Below are positions 7,814-16,319 of a DNA stretch of 64,000 bases, piece after piece (position 1 is the first letter of the stretch; every line of letters starts with the position of its first letter). The notes under the pieces were generated by a model that saw nothing but the letters and a program-made list of their open reading frames with translations, was not told where the DNA came from and made no database searches. This DNA is from a virus. Made by a program: the position numbers and the translations under genes. Where the stretch lies: IMG/VR virus record IMGVR_UViG_3300046092_000062, positions 249,866 to 313,865 of that record; one strand, given 5' to 3'.

Positions 7814-10479
7814 GTTATGTTGACGCAATCTTTGACAGAGCAAAAGACAAGATCCATGTAGTAGAACGAGTTAACGGCGAACGTGTTTTTCGTGAATACC
7901 CAGCCGAGTATATGTTTTATTACGACGATCCACGCGGCAAGTTTCGCACCATCTACGACACACCGGTGTCTAGATTCAGTACTCGCAACAACAAAGAGTA
8001 CCAGAAAGAGCTACGCATCAACAGCGACAAGAGACTTTGGGAAAGCGATATTAACCCAATCTTTCGTTGCCTTGAAAGCAACTACTTAGGCGCTAACTCA
8101 CCTAAGCTACAAACAGCCTTTTTCGACATTGAGGTCGACTTTGATCCAGTACGCGGTTACAGTCGACCTGAAGATCCCTTTAACCCAATTACAGCTATCT
8201 CAGTGTACCTAGACTGGTTAGACAAGATGGTTACTCTAGTAGTACCACCTAAGACCTATAGCTGGGAAACTGCACAAGAGATTTGCAATCGCTTTGAAAA
8301 CTGCTATCTGTTTGAAAAAGAAAAGGACATGCTAGACACGTTCCTTGACTTGATTGAAGACGCAGACATCCTAAGTGGTTGGAACAGTGAAGGTTTCGAT
8401 ATTCCCTATACCACAATGCGTATTACTAAGGTGTTGAGTAAAGACGACACACGTAGACTGTGCCTGTGGGGACAAATGCCAAAGCAGCGTATGTTTGAAC
8501 GCTTTGGTGCAGAACAACTAACCTTTGACTTGTTGGGTCGTGTGCATTTGGACTATATGCAACTGTACCGCAAGTACACATATGAAGAACGACACAGTTA
8601 TAGTTTGGACGCCATTGGCGAATACGAACTAGATGAGCGTAAGACAGCCTACGAAGGCACGTTGGACCAATTGTACAACAAAGACTTTCCTACGTTTATT
8701 GAATATAACAGACAAGATACCATGTTGTTAGCAAAGCTAGACAAGAAACTACGTTTCCTAGATCTTGCTAACGAACTTGCACACGACAACACCGTGTTGT
8801 TACAGACCACAATGGGTGCGGTAGCTGTGACGGAGCAGGCGATTATTAACGAAGCTCACGCAAGAGGTATGATTGTTCCTAATAGAAAGAGTCGAGATGA
8901 TCAAGGTGAAACACAAGCGGCAGGTGCCTACGTTGCTTACCCCAAAAAGGGAGTACACAACTACATCGGAGCGATTGACATTAACTCGCTCTACCCCTCG
9001 GCTATTCGAGCCCTTAACATGGGCCCAGAAACAATCGTCGGGCAACTGCGAACCACAATGACCGACAAGTATATTGCAGACAAAATGGCCGCAGGGTCTA
9101 GTTTTGCAGATGCTTGGGAAAACATGTTTGGTACACTAGAGTATCAAGCAGTAATGGAAGGCAAGCCCGGTACAGAGATTACAATCGACTGGGAAGGTGG
9201 CGGAGAAACTGTACACAGTGCAGCGGATGTGTGGAAGATTATCTTCGAAGGTAATCAACCTTGGACTATCAGTGCCAACGGTACAATTTTTAAATATGAC
9301 ATGAAGGGTATTATTCCCGGACTGCTAGAAAGATGGTATGCCGAACGAAAAGAAATGCAAGCTAAAAAGAAGACCGCAACGACTCCTGAGGACACAGCGT
9401 TCTGGGACAAGCGACAGCTCGTCAAAAAAATTAACCTCAATAGCTTATATGGCGCCATCCTCAATGCAGGGTGTCGCTTCTTCGATCAGCGCATTGGTCA
9501 GAGCACAACGCTTACTGGCCGGATTATCGCCAAGCATATGGACGCGACAGTCAACGAAGCGATTACTGGCAAATATGACCACGTTGGTGACTCGGTTATC
9601 TACGGTGACACAGACTCGGTATACTTTAGTGCGTGGCCTGCCATTAAAGCGGAAGTAGAAGCAGGTACTATGGAGTGGAACAAGGACATCTGCGTTCAAC
9701 TCTATGATACCATTGCGGATGGAGTTAACGATAGCTTTCCAGAATTCATGGAACGTGCATGTCACTGTCCCCGAGAAATGGGTGCTATCATTAAAGGTGG
9801 TCGTGAACTAGTTGCATACAAAGGTTTGTTTATCAAGAAGAAACGTTATGCAGTGCTAATTTACGATTTGGAAAACAAGCGATTGGATACAGATGGTAAG
9901 CCAGGCAAAGTTAAGGCCATGGGTCTTGACTTGAAGCGTAGTGATACACCTAAGATTGTGCAAGACTTCCTGAGCGAGATTTTGCTTGATGTGTTGACTA
10001 GCGAAGGTGACGATGTACGCCAAGTTGTTATTGACAAGGTGCGTAACTTTAAACTAGAGTTTGCTGCAAAGCCAGCTTGGGAAAAGGGCACACCTAAACG
10101 TGTAAACAACTTGACCAAGTACACTGCGGCAGAAGTTGCACAAGGCAAAGCCAACATGCCAGGACACGTTCGTGCTGCAATGAACTGGAACAGCCTAAAG
10201 CGTATGCACGGTGACAACTACTCAACAGGCATTGTTGACGGTATGAAGACTATTGTATGTAAGCTAAAGGATAATCCATTAGGTTATACCAGCGTTGGTT
10301 ACCCAACTGACGAAGCACACATTCCGCAATGGTTCAAGGACTTGCCGTTTGACCAAGACCTAATGGAAACTACTATTGTAGACCAAAAGGTTGAGAACTT
10401 GTTGGGAGTATTGGAGTGGAAGATCTCCGAGAGCACCGACATTAAAACAACGTTTGATAGTTTGTTTAGCTGGGAATAA
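7810..10479 (+). CDS. 43: Family B DNA polymerase (T4 gp43-like), 889 aa
   Basis: Replicative DNA polymerase with 3'-5' proofreading. Exonuclease motifs: FFDIEVDFD with D106 and E108, NSEGFDIPY (Exo II) and YNRQDTMLLAKLD (Exo III). Polymerase motifs: DINSLYPS with D390 (motif A), KKINLNSLYG (motif B) and YGDTDSVYF with D600 and D602 (motif C). Everything required for activity is present, and the length agrees with T4 gp43 (898 aa). The sliding clamp gene lies two genes downstream. The C-terminus should hold the clamp-binding tail. Between about 8.8 and 9.65 kb the codon choice shifts (more CGA, CTC, TCG) relative to the flanks. Confidence 0.97.
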   Translation: MSYVDAIFDRAKDKIHVVERVNGERVFREYPAEYMFYYDDPRGKFRTIYDTPVSRFSTRNNKEYQKELRINSDKRLWESDINPIFRCLESNYLGANSPKLQTAFFDIEVDFDPVRGYSRPEDPFNPITAISVYLDWLDKMVTLVVPPKTYSWETAQEICNRFENCYLFEKEKDMLDTFLDLIEDADILSGWNSEGFDIPYTTMRITKVLSKDDTRRLCLWGQMPKQRMFERFGAEQLTFDLLGRVHLDYMQLYRKYTYEERHSYSLDAIGEYELDERKTAYEGTLDQLYNKDFPTFIEYNRQDTMLLAKLDKKLRFLDLANELAHDNTVLLQTTMGAVAVTEQAIINEAHARGMIVPNRKSRDDQGETQAAGAYVAYPKKGVHNYIGAIDINSLYPSAIRALNMGPETIVGQLRTTMTDKYIADKMAAGSSFADAWENMFGTLEYQAVMEGKPGTEITIDWEGGGETVHSAADVWKIIFEGNQPWTISANGTIFKYDMKGIIPGLLERWYAERKEMQAKKKTATTPEDTAFWDKRQLVKKINLNSLYGAILNAGCRFFDQRIGQSTTLTGRIIAKHMDATVNEAITGKYDHVGDSVIYGDTDSVYFSAWPAIKAEVEAGTMEWNKDICVQLYDTIADGVNDSFPEFMERACHCPREMGAIIKGGRELVAYKGLFIKKKRYAVLIYDLENKRLDTDGKPGKVKAMGLDLKRSDTPKIVQDFLSEILLDVLTSEGDDVRQVVIDKVRNFKLEFAAKPAWEKGTPKRVNNLTKYTAAEVAQGKANMPGHVRAAMNWNSLKRMHGDNYSTGIVDGMKTIVCKLKDNPLGYTSVGYPTDEAHIPQWFKDLPFDQDLMETTIVDQKVENLLGVLEWKISESTDIKTTFDSLFSWE

Positions 10480-10482
10480 CCC

Positions 10483-11418
10483 ATGACTATGAAACTACAC
10501 GATGTTGTAGAGCTACAGCAAGCTCTTGTGGACTTAGTGCCTACCAAAGGCATCGAACACGAGATTGATGCTATAGTGGGCAATATTGATCTAATCAAGG
10601 GAAAGTACACAGAAGACTATGCCTACAGATTAGATCAATTGCAAACTAGCCTACGAGAAATTAAGGCTAGTTTGCATAAGCCGTTGGCTCTAGTAGACGA
10701 CATTAAAGATATTGTTGGACAAGACCTAACTGATGCTACTGCTAAGTTTGATGCAGTTGATTATCAAGATGAATTGCGTTATGCCAATGCAGAACGTATA
10801 CGTCAAGTACGTCAACTGTATGTGCCAAATGGTGCAGACGAAATTGTTACTAGGGCTATTGACTTATATGTTGATTGGCGCTATCCTGGATTGGAAATTG
10901 GTTGCCGTGACGGTCATTGGACCAAGTATCTAGTAAGTTGCGATCCATTGTACATTACAGATGTGTTCCAGGAATTTTTGGATAGCACCTCTAGTAACTA
11001 CCCTGAAGAGTACCAACAACGGTTGCGCCCATACTTGATCGAAAATCAAAATCTATCCATGCTACCACAGAATCAATTTGGTTTTGTGTTTAGCTGGAAC
11101 TTCTTTAACTACCTGACGTTAGCTAACATTAAACATTACCTAACACAAGTACTCACTCTGCTTCGGCCAGGTGGAACATTTATGTTCAGTTACAACAATG
11201 CAGATTTAGCAGCGGGTGCAGCGTATGCTGACAGCTACTTTATGAGCTATGCACCTAAGCATCTTCTAATTCCCATTTGCGAAGAACTTGGGTATGAAGT
11301 AATTGGTACAACTGATATTGAACCGGCAGTAAGTTGGTTAGAGATCAGAAAACCTGGCACACTTAAAATGATTAAAGCTCATCAAGTTTTAGGTGAAATA
11401 AAATACGTTAACCCTTGA
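10483..11418 (+). CDS. Class I SAM-dependent methyltransferase with N-terminal coiled coil, 311 aa
   Basis: Residues 1-110 are helical with coiled-coil character. From about 140 the Rossmann methyltransferase fold is seen: LEIGCRDGHW (motif I, SAM binding), FGFVFSWNFFNYL (motif IV region), and LLRPGGTFMFSYN (post-motif strand typical of methyltransferases of the UbiE/type 11 group). The substrate is unknown. It sits between polymerase and clamp genes, three bases after the polymerase stop. The same arrangement of a coiled coil plus methyltransferase is common for phage sugar or virion modifying enzymes (family knowledge, general). Confidence 0.7.
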   Translation: MTMKLHDVVELQQALVDLVPTKGIEHEIDAIVGNIDLIKGKYTEDYAYRLDQLQTSLREIKASLHKPLALVDDIKDIVGQDLTDATAKFDAVDYQDELRYANAERIRQVRQLYVPNGADEIVTRAIDLYVDWRYPGLEIGCRDGHWTKYLVSCDPLYITDVFQEFLDSTSSNYPEEYQQRLRPYLIENQNLSMLPQNQFGFVFSWNFFNYLTLANIKHYLTQVLTLLRPGGTFMFSYNNADLAAGAAYADSYFMSYAPKHLLIPICEELGYEVIGTTDIEPAVSWLEIRKPGTLKMIKAHQVLGEIKYVNP

Positions 11419-11425
11419 TATTTTC

Positions 11426-11431
11426 TAAATA
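11426..11431 (+). promoter_or_regulatory. Candidate T4-type late promoter element (TAAATA) before the clamp gene
   Basis: TCTAAATA (11424-11431) differs from the T4 late consensus TATAAATA at one base and lies 33 bases before ATG 11465, in the only gap of this block. A ribosome site GGAGA follows at 11456-11460. Weak evidence from one short motif. Confidence 0.3.
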
Positions 11432-11464
11432 TATCTATATACTACACATTACATTGGAGAACAC

Positions 11465-12199
11465 ATGCAAGACAATCTAAAAGACATCGTACAGCACACA
11501 TTTGGACTAGGTTCAATTGAGTTGGTTAAAGTGACCGGCACTGCAAGCGAAACAGTCCTAAACACAATCGCCGAAGACCGTTCGGTTATTGTTGAGGCTA
11601 AATTTAAAAACCCAGTACCAGAATTTGTTGGTACGTTTGGTATGCCTAACTTGGGCAAACTAAAAACAATCCTTAACATCGAAGTATATCGCGACGATGC
11701 TAAGTTGAGCATTAACACACAGCAAAACTCTGCAGGCGAAACTGTTCCAGCTGGTATCCACTTTGAAAACAAAGATGGCGACTTTAAGAACGACTATCGC
11801 TTCATGAGTGCAGAAGTTGTTAACGACAAACTCAAAGCAGTCAAGTTCAAAGGCGTTCGTTGGGGTGTTGACGTAGTTCCTACTATTGCTAGCATCCAGC
11901 GTATGCGCTTCATGGCTAGTGCTAACAGTGAAGAAACTACGTTTACTGCTAAAACAGAAAACGGAGCACTCAAGTTCTTCTTTGGTGACTCGTCAAGTCA
12001 CGCAGGTAACTTTGTTTTTGATAACAACGTTAGTGGCACATTGACTAAGAGTTGGTCTTGGCCAGTAGACGCAGTTATCAGCATCCTTGGATTGCCAGGT
12101 GACAAGACCTTCAAGATCAGCGACGAAGGTGCTGCAATGATTACCGTTGATAGCGGCATTGCTGATTACAGCTACATTATTCCTGCTCAACAAAAGTAA
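11465..12199 (+). CDS. 45: Sliding clamp (T4 gp45-like DNA polymerase processivity factor), 244 aa
   Basis: Length (244 vs 228 in T4) and overall pattern fit phage clamps: two similar beta-rich halves with the NxLKTILNIEVY-type strand near residue 65, and a C-terminal D-SGIADYSYIIPAQ strand. It encircles DNA and tethers the polymerase; in T4 it also couples replication to late transcription. I rely on recognised fold pattern rather than a catalytic motif. The stop and the next start overlap as TAATG. Adjacent to the polymerase in the same operon. Confidence 0.8.
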   Translation: MQDNLKDIVQHTFGLGSIELVKVTGTASETVLNTIAEDRSVIVEAKFKNPVPEFVGTFGMPNLGKLKTILNIEVYRDDAKLSINTQQNSAGETVPAGIHFENKDGDFKNDYRFMSAEVVNDKLKAVKFKGVRWGVDVVPTIASIQRMRFMASANSEETTFTAKTENGALKFFFGDSSSHAGNFVFDNNVSGTLTKSWSWPVDAVISILGLPGDKTFKISDEGAAMITVDSGIADYSYIIPAQQK

Positions 12200-12825
12200 T
12201 GTCTTTAGGTCATCTGATACCTAGAGGATACCGTCCCGGTAGTGGGTTAATATCCCCTACTGGGATTTTCTATCTAAGTATCCCCAAGAATGCCAGCACA
12301 TATATGACCAACTTACTGGTTGCCAATGATTGGCGCCACAATGACGTATACAGTCCCGATATTAAGGAATGTATAGTTGTTCTACGTGATCCAGTTGATC
12401 GTTGGCTTAGCGGCTTTGCAACGTATGCAGCCAGCTGGTTGCTCGGGGAAGGATACGGCAGTGATCACTTTAGGGAAGACTACAATGATCTCACACAGCG
12501 AATCATCTTTGATCAAATTGTATTTGACGACCACACCACCGAACAAGTAAAATACGTTGAGCAACTAGGTGACCGTAAGATTACATTCTTTAAACTCAAT
12601 TACGAGTTAGGAATGAACTTAGAAAGTTTTTTAGATTGCAAGCTAGGTCTAAATAACCCTATAGCAGATAACGCAGGCGAAGACAATTACGATACTAAAA
12701 TGATTGCCAAGCACATGAGATTCAGAGTAGAACAAGATCCAGTTCTACGTGCTAAGATCATTGCGCGATATGCTGCTGACTACGAACTAATTAAAACAGC
12801 AAACTATTACAATGAGCCAAGATAA
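12199..12825 (+). CDS. Sulfotransferase family protein, 208 aa
   Basis: Both PAPS-binding elements of cytosolic and Golgi-type sulfotransferases are visible: IPKNAST with K30 (5'-phosphosulfate loop) and VLRDPVDRWLSGF with R63 and S71 (3'-phosphate binding). The family moves sulfate from PAPS to hydroxyl or amine groups, often of sugars. It overlaps dpdA by 14 bases and follows the clamp directly. A P-loop kinase at 52.0-52.4 kb could be related to PAPS supply, but no ATP sulfurylase is visible here. The acceptor is unknown. Confidence 0.8.
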   Translation: MSLGHLIPRGYRPGSGLISPTGIFYLSIPKNASTYMTNLLVANDWRHNDVYSPDIKECIVVLRDPVDRWLSGFATYAASWLLGEGYGSDHFREDYNDLTQRIIFDQIVFDDHTTEQVKYVEQLGDRKITFFKLNYELGMNLESFLDCKLGLNNPIADNAGEDNYDTKMIAKHMRFRVEQDPVLRAKIIARYAADYELIKTANYYNEPR

Positions 12826-14506
12826 TTTAACAAGCAAACAAAAAGATTACGCAGTATTCTTGCCAGCTATCAGTGGCTTCTACGGTACGTTTGTGGGCAA
12901 ACAGCGTGTTAACAATGACTATGTCGACCCAGCACGTTTCCCGCAAGGACTAACCGACATGGAGCAGATGAACTGGCTTAACGATCAAAAGGGCTTGTTC
13001 CCGTATAAGTGGAGTCTATATTCAGGTGGACATGCTAACTTGGATCTCACTAAAGAAGATGCAAGCGAAGACATGGTTCGCAAACGTGACCCAAACACTA
13101 TCCTGCTAGGTGACTCGGGAGGATTCCAGATTGCCAAGGGCTTGTGGGAAGGCGAGTGGCGTGATCTTAATAGCCAAGAAGTTAAAGACAAAATGGCCGC
13201 AATGGTAGCACTAGGTGTAGAAGTTAAGCCGGTGCTAGACAAAGCTGGTAACCCTGTTATTGGCAAGAAAGGTCCGAAGACTATCACAATCGACCATGCT
13301 AAAAACTATCAAAACTTAATTGATGCAGCACAAAAGAAACGTGGTGCTGTTCTAACGTGGTTAGATAGTATCAGCAATTACGGCATGGGATTGGATATTC
13401 CAACTTGGGTTATCCATGACAAGAAAGCCAGCGATGCGTGTGGTATTAAAACTCTTGACGAAGCTGTTGCAGCTACAAAGTATAACAACGAATACTTCAT
13501 GGCGCAACGCAAAGGCAAGAACAATGGCGGCGCTAAGTTCCTAAACGTGTTGCAAGGTGACAATCACAACAGTGCCGAAGATTGGTACCAAGTAATGAAA
13601 GAGTACTGTGATCCTGTTAAGTATCCTGATACACACTTTGATGGCTGGGCAATGGGAGGTCAAAACATGTGTGACGTACACTTGATTTTGAAACGTCTAG
13701 TAGCACTACGTTATGACAACTTACTACAAGAGGGCAAGCATGATTGGATGCACTTCTTGGGCACAAGTAAACTAGAGTGGGCTGTGTTGCTTACTGTTAT
13801 CCAGCGAGCTGTGAGAAAATATGTCAATCCTTCTTTTACTATCTCTTTTGATTGCGCTAGCCCTTTTCTTGCAACAGCTAACGGCCAGGTATACTTCGAA
13901 AACGTATTTCCGCACAACGGAAAGTGGAGCTACAGAATGGCTCCAAGTGCAGACGACAAAAAGTACGCCACTGACACACGCAAATGGTCAGACGGAGTGG
14001 TACAAGACGGCATTTACCCACGCTGGGAAGACAGTCCCCTTAGTGACATGTTTAAAATGAAAGATATTTGCATCTACAAGCCAGGCGATCTTAATAAGAT
14101 TGGCAAAGAAGGTGCAACATCATGGGACAGCTTTAGCTACGCATTGCTTATGGGACATAACGTATGGATGCACCTTACTGCGGTACAAGAAGCTAATAGA
14201 CGTTTTGATGCAGGCGAACATCCTGCTATGATGCGATCAGAAAAGCCACTTGCACCTTACTTTGAAGATATTGTCGAAGCTATTTTTGCAGCACCCGATC
14301 GTGAAACAGCAGAAGAGATTATTGAAATGTACGGCGGCCCCAATGGTTACTGGACTGAGATTATTGGCACTCGTGGATTTAAAGGCAAGAAGGCAGTAAG
14401 CGCTCGCCCAATGTTTGATAAACTATTTGACGTAGAAGATCCTGTCAATGACGACGACACTGAATTCAACGAAGCAGCACTAGACAACTTAGAGGATACA
14501 CAATGA
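12812..14506 (+). CDS. dpdA: DpdA-type DNA 7-deazaguanine transglycosylase (TGT superfamily), 564 aa
   Basis: Tri-helical TGT-type barrel features are visible: GDSGGFQ with D101 (base-recognition aspartate block), LTWLDSISN, LNVLQGDN, FDGWAMGG, and ISFDCASP with D347, the nucleophile block corresponding to FDC-x-PTR in tRNA enzymes. The C-terminal zinc site of tRNA-guanine transglycosylases is not seen, which is usual for phage DpdA. Known phage DpdA proteins exchange guanine in DNA for a 7-deazaguanine. FolE, QueD and QueE encoded at 20.1-27.5 kb supply the precursor. In the catalytic region (about 13.80-13.87 kb) synonymous codons become T-rich and a second frame opens. Confidence 0.9.
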   Translation: MSQDNLTSKQKDYAVFLPAISGFYGTFVGKQRVNNDYVDPARFPQGLTDMEQMNWLNDQKGLFPYKWSLYSGGHANLDLTKEDASEDMVRKRDPNTILLGDSGGFQIAKGLWEGEWRDLNSQEVKDKMAAMVALGVEVKPVLDKAGNPVIGKKGPKTITIDHAKNYQNLIDAAQKKRGAVLTWLDSISNYGMGLDIPTWVIHDKKASDACGIKTLDEAVAATKYNNEYFMAQRKGKNNGGAKFLNVLQGDNHNSAEDWYQVMKEYCDPVKYPDTHFDGWAMGGQNMCDVHLILKRLVALRYDNLLQEGKHDWMHFLGTSKLEWAVLLTVIQRAVRKYVNPSFTISFDCASPFLATANGQVYFENVFPHNGKWSYRMAPSADDKKYATDTRKWSDGVVQDGIYPRWEDSPLSDMFKMKDICIYKPGDLNKIGKEGATSWDSFSYALLMGHNVWMHLTAVQEANRRFDAGEHPAMMRSEKPLAPYFEDIVEAIFAAPDRETAEEIIEMYGGPNGYWTEIIGTRGFKGKKAVSARPMFDKLFDVEDPVNDDDTEFNEAALDNLEDTQ

Positions 14507-15006
14507 TCAGAGAAGGACACGAAGAAGTTAGATTCTTTCAAGGCAAGGAAGTAGAGCATACTCCTGCATTTGGAAAACAAACTCTATTTGTAGTGGGCGT
14601 ACAGCCATTAGCAGATATTGCCCTAAACCTACGCGGTGCGGACCATATCTACTTTGGTGCCAACATGAGCTTTCCCAATCCTGCAATAAACGATCCAGTT
14701 TGGAACGATTGGGAAAATATGATTCGACCCTTCTTGGATAAAGGGTACACTTGTACGCTAGATATTGACTCGAAATGTGCAGAAGGATTGCTAGAAAGTT
14801 CTCTGTGCGAGCATCATAACTTCATCCCAATGATTTCGGTGAAACTGCCGTATTTACAACAGCTAGGTTATAATGCTACAATCAAGCTAGATGACAAAGA
14901 CTTTGCAGCAACTAACCCCGGTGTTTGGTGCCACAGTGTTCACAACCTTATGGATCGAAAAGTATTTACTGATTGGTCCAGCTATACGAAAGACGAAACT
15001 TTATGA
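14503..15006 (+). CDS. Conserved phage protein next to dpdA, 167 aa
   Basis: Coupled to dpdA by ATGA. The protein has a strand-rich pattern (TLFVVGVQPL, HIYFGANMSF, CTLDID) that suggests an alpha/beta fold, and three scattered Cys. I do not recognise a catalytic motif. Its tight coupling on both sides suggests it works with the base-exchange enzyme, but that is inferred from position only. Confidence 0.55.
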   Translation: MIREGHEEVRFFQGKEVEHTPAFGKQTLFVVGVQPLADIALNLRGADHIYFGANMSFPNPAINDPVWNDWENMIRPFLDKGYTCTLDIDSKCAEGLLESSLCEHHNFIPMISVKLPYLQQLGYNATIKLDDKDFAATNPGVWCHSVHNLMDRKVFTDWSSYTKDETL

Positions 15007-15188
15007 ACAATCTCAGTAAAGAGCAGTTACGTCTTGTGATTGCAGAAATGCGCCCAGACATCTCAGACAGCGACTTTGAAGCTATGTGGGAAGAAATGCA
15101 AACTGCATGTACTACTCACTACTCAGAAGTAGCAAACGAAGTCATTGACTTACATACCACAACCGACTCACAAGGAATTATTAGATGA
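15003..15188 (+). CDS. Small acidic protein, 61 aa
   Basis: ATG 15003 overlaps the preceding stop (ATGA). The frame opens earlier, to a TTG at 14973, but that would create a longer overlap without a ribosome site. The sequence is helical and acidic. Not recognised. Confidence 0.5.
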   Translation: MNNLSKEQLRLVIAEMRPDISDSDFEAMWEEMQTACTTHYSEVANEVIDLHTTTDSQGIIR

Positions 15189-15634
15189 GCCAACGAGACC
15201 AAGCACTAGCAGATAAGCGTGAGCGTATCATGCAACGTGCAGACCGACAAATTTGGGTAACCTTCAAGAAAGAAGGCATTCACAAATACCCAGCAGCAGC
15301 AACAGACCCAGCACTAGCAACAGGCGACGAATATGATGTTTCGTTCCTTGGCTTGCCACATCGTCATATCTTTCACTTCCGTGTATGGATTGACGTGTTT
15401 CACAATGACCGCGACATCGAGTTTATCCAATTTAAACGTTGGCTTGAAAACTTGTATGCCGGCGGTACGCTAGAGCTCAACTTTAAGAGTTGCGAAATGA
15501 TTGCAGATGATTTGTACACACAAATCAACACAAAGTATCCTGACCGCAGTGTCTGGATTGAAGTTGCCGAAGATGGTGAGAACGGCGCTTTAATTAAATA
15601 TGAATCTCACCGCCCACAACTGATTAGTATCTAA
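15185..15634 (+). CDS. Conserved T4-like phage protein, 149 aa
   Basis: Coupled by ATGA. Residues 50-85 read as a compact conserved core (FLGLPHRHIFHF, DRDIEFIQFKRWL), then SCEMIADDL and VAEDGENG. I believe close relatives exist in T4-like cyanophages but know no function. The His and Asp/Glu pattern could bind metal. Hypothetical. Confidence 0.55.
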   Translation: MSQRDQALADKRERIMQRADRQIWVTFKKEGIHKYPAAATDPALATGDEYDVSFLGLPHRHIFHFRVWIDVFHNDRDIEFIQFKRWLENLYAGGTLELNFKSCEMIADDLYTQINTKYPDRSVWIEVAEDGENGALIKYESHRPQLISI

Positions 15635-15645
15635 GGAAATATAAA

Positions 15646-15909
15646 ATGGCAAACGAACACCTGCAAAAGTACTTGAAGATGAAACCTGAAGTTTCTCGTC
15701 TATTCAATGACCTCGAAGAGTACTTGGCGTTCTGTAAGAAGCAGGGCTACGTCTATGACGAAAGCCACCTCTACAACGAGAAAACACCGTGGGGCGAAAT
15801 GCAGCGAGTTAAAGCTGGCAAGTTCCCTAAGGACAATTGGAGTCCATATCCAAAAGAGCGTCGCGAGTTTAAGCCTCGTGACAAAAACAGCAACTGGAAG
15901 TACCGCTGA
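15646..15909 (+). CDS. Small basic protein, 87 aa
   Basis: AAGGAAA precedes ATG 15646 by 8 bases. The C-terminal third is rich in Lys, Arg and Trp/Tyr (WSPYPKERREFKPRDKN), which suggests nucleic-acid or protein contact. Not recognised. Confidence 0.5.
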   Translation: MANEHLQKYLKMKPEVSRLFNDLEEYLAFCKKQGYVYDESHLYNEKTPWGEMQRVKAGKFPKDNWSPYPKERREFKPRDKNSNWKYR

Positions 15910-15911
15910 TT

Positions 15912-16319
15912 ATGAGCGCCGCAACTGACATGGGCCAAGCAGAGTTTGACCTACAACGGGTCATGGATCTGTTTGACACTGCCCTAACCAGTAAAGATGA
16001 GCGTGTAGTAAACGCCCTTCGCAGTCTGTTGATGATTGTGGCGCTTACCAATCCCGAAGACGCCGATGCTAAAGGTGATATCGGTCCACTACGTGCAATG
16101 GAACGTGATTTAAATTCCATGCACAGTCGTATTCGCAGTCTAGAAGACCAAGTACGCCATATTACTGATGCACTGTCTCAGCACAATACCGCTGCTCAAT
16201 CATATAACTCGTATAACTGGCGACCATCTAACCCTTATGCGAGAGATGTGTGGGGACAGGATAAGAGCAATATCACCATGCGCGATTACTTCACAAAAAT
16301 TAACGGAGGTCCCATTTAA
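15912..16319 (+). CDS. Helical protein with central coiled coil, 135 aa
   Basis: Starts two bases after the previous stop. Residues 55-95 have a heptad pattern typical of a coiled coil (AMERDLNSMHSRIRSLEDQ). The C-terminal part is Asn/Tyr/Arg-rich. The stop overlaps the next start (TAATG), with a strong GGAGG at 16305-16309 that serves the next gene. Not recognised. Confidence 0.5.
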   Translation: MSAATDMGQAEFDLQRVMDLFDTALTSKDERVVNALRSLLMIVALTNPEDADAKGDIGPLRAMERDLNSMHSRIRSLEDQVRHITDALSQHNTAAQSYNSYNWRPSNPYARDVWGQDKSNITMRDYFTKINGGPI

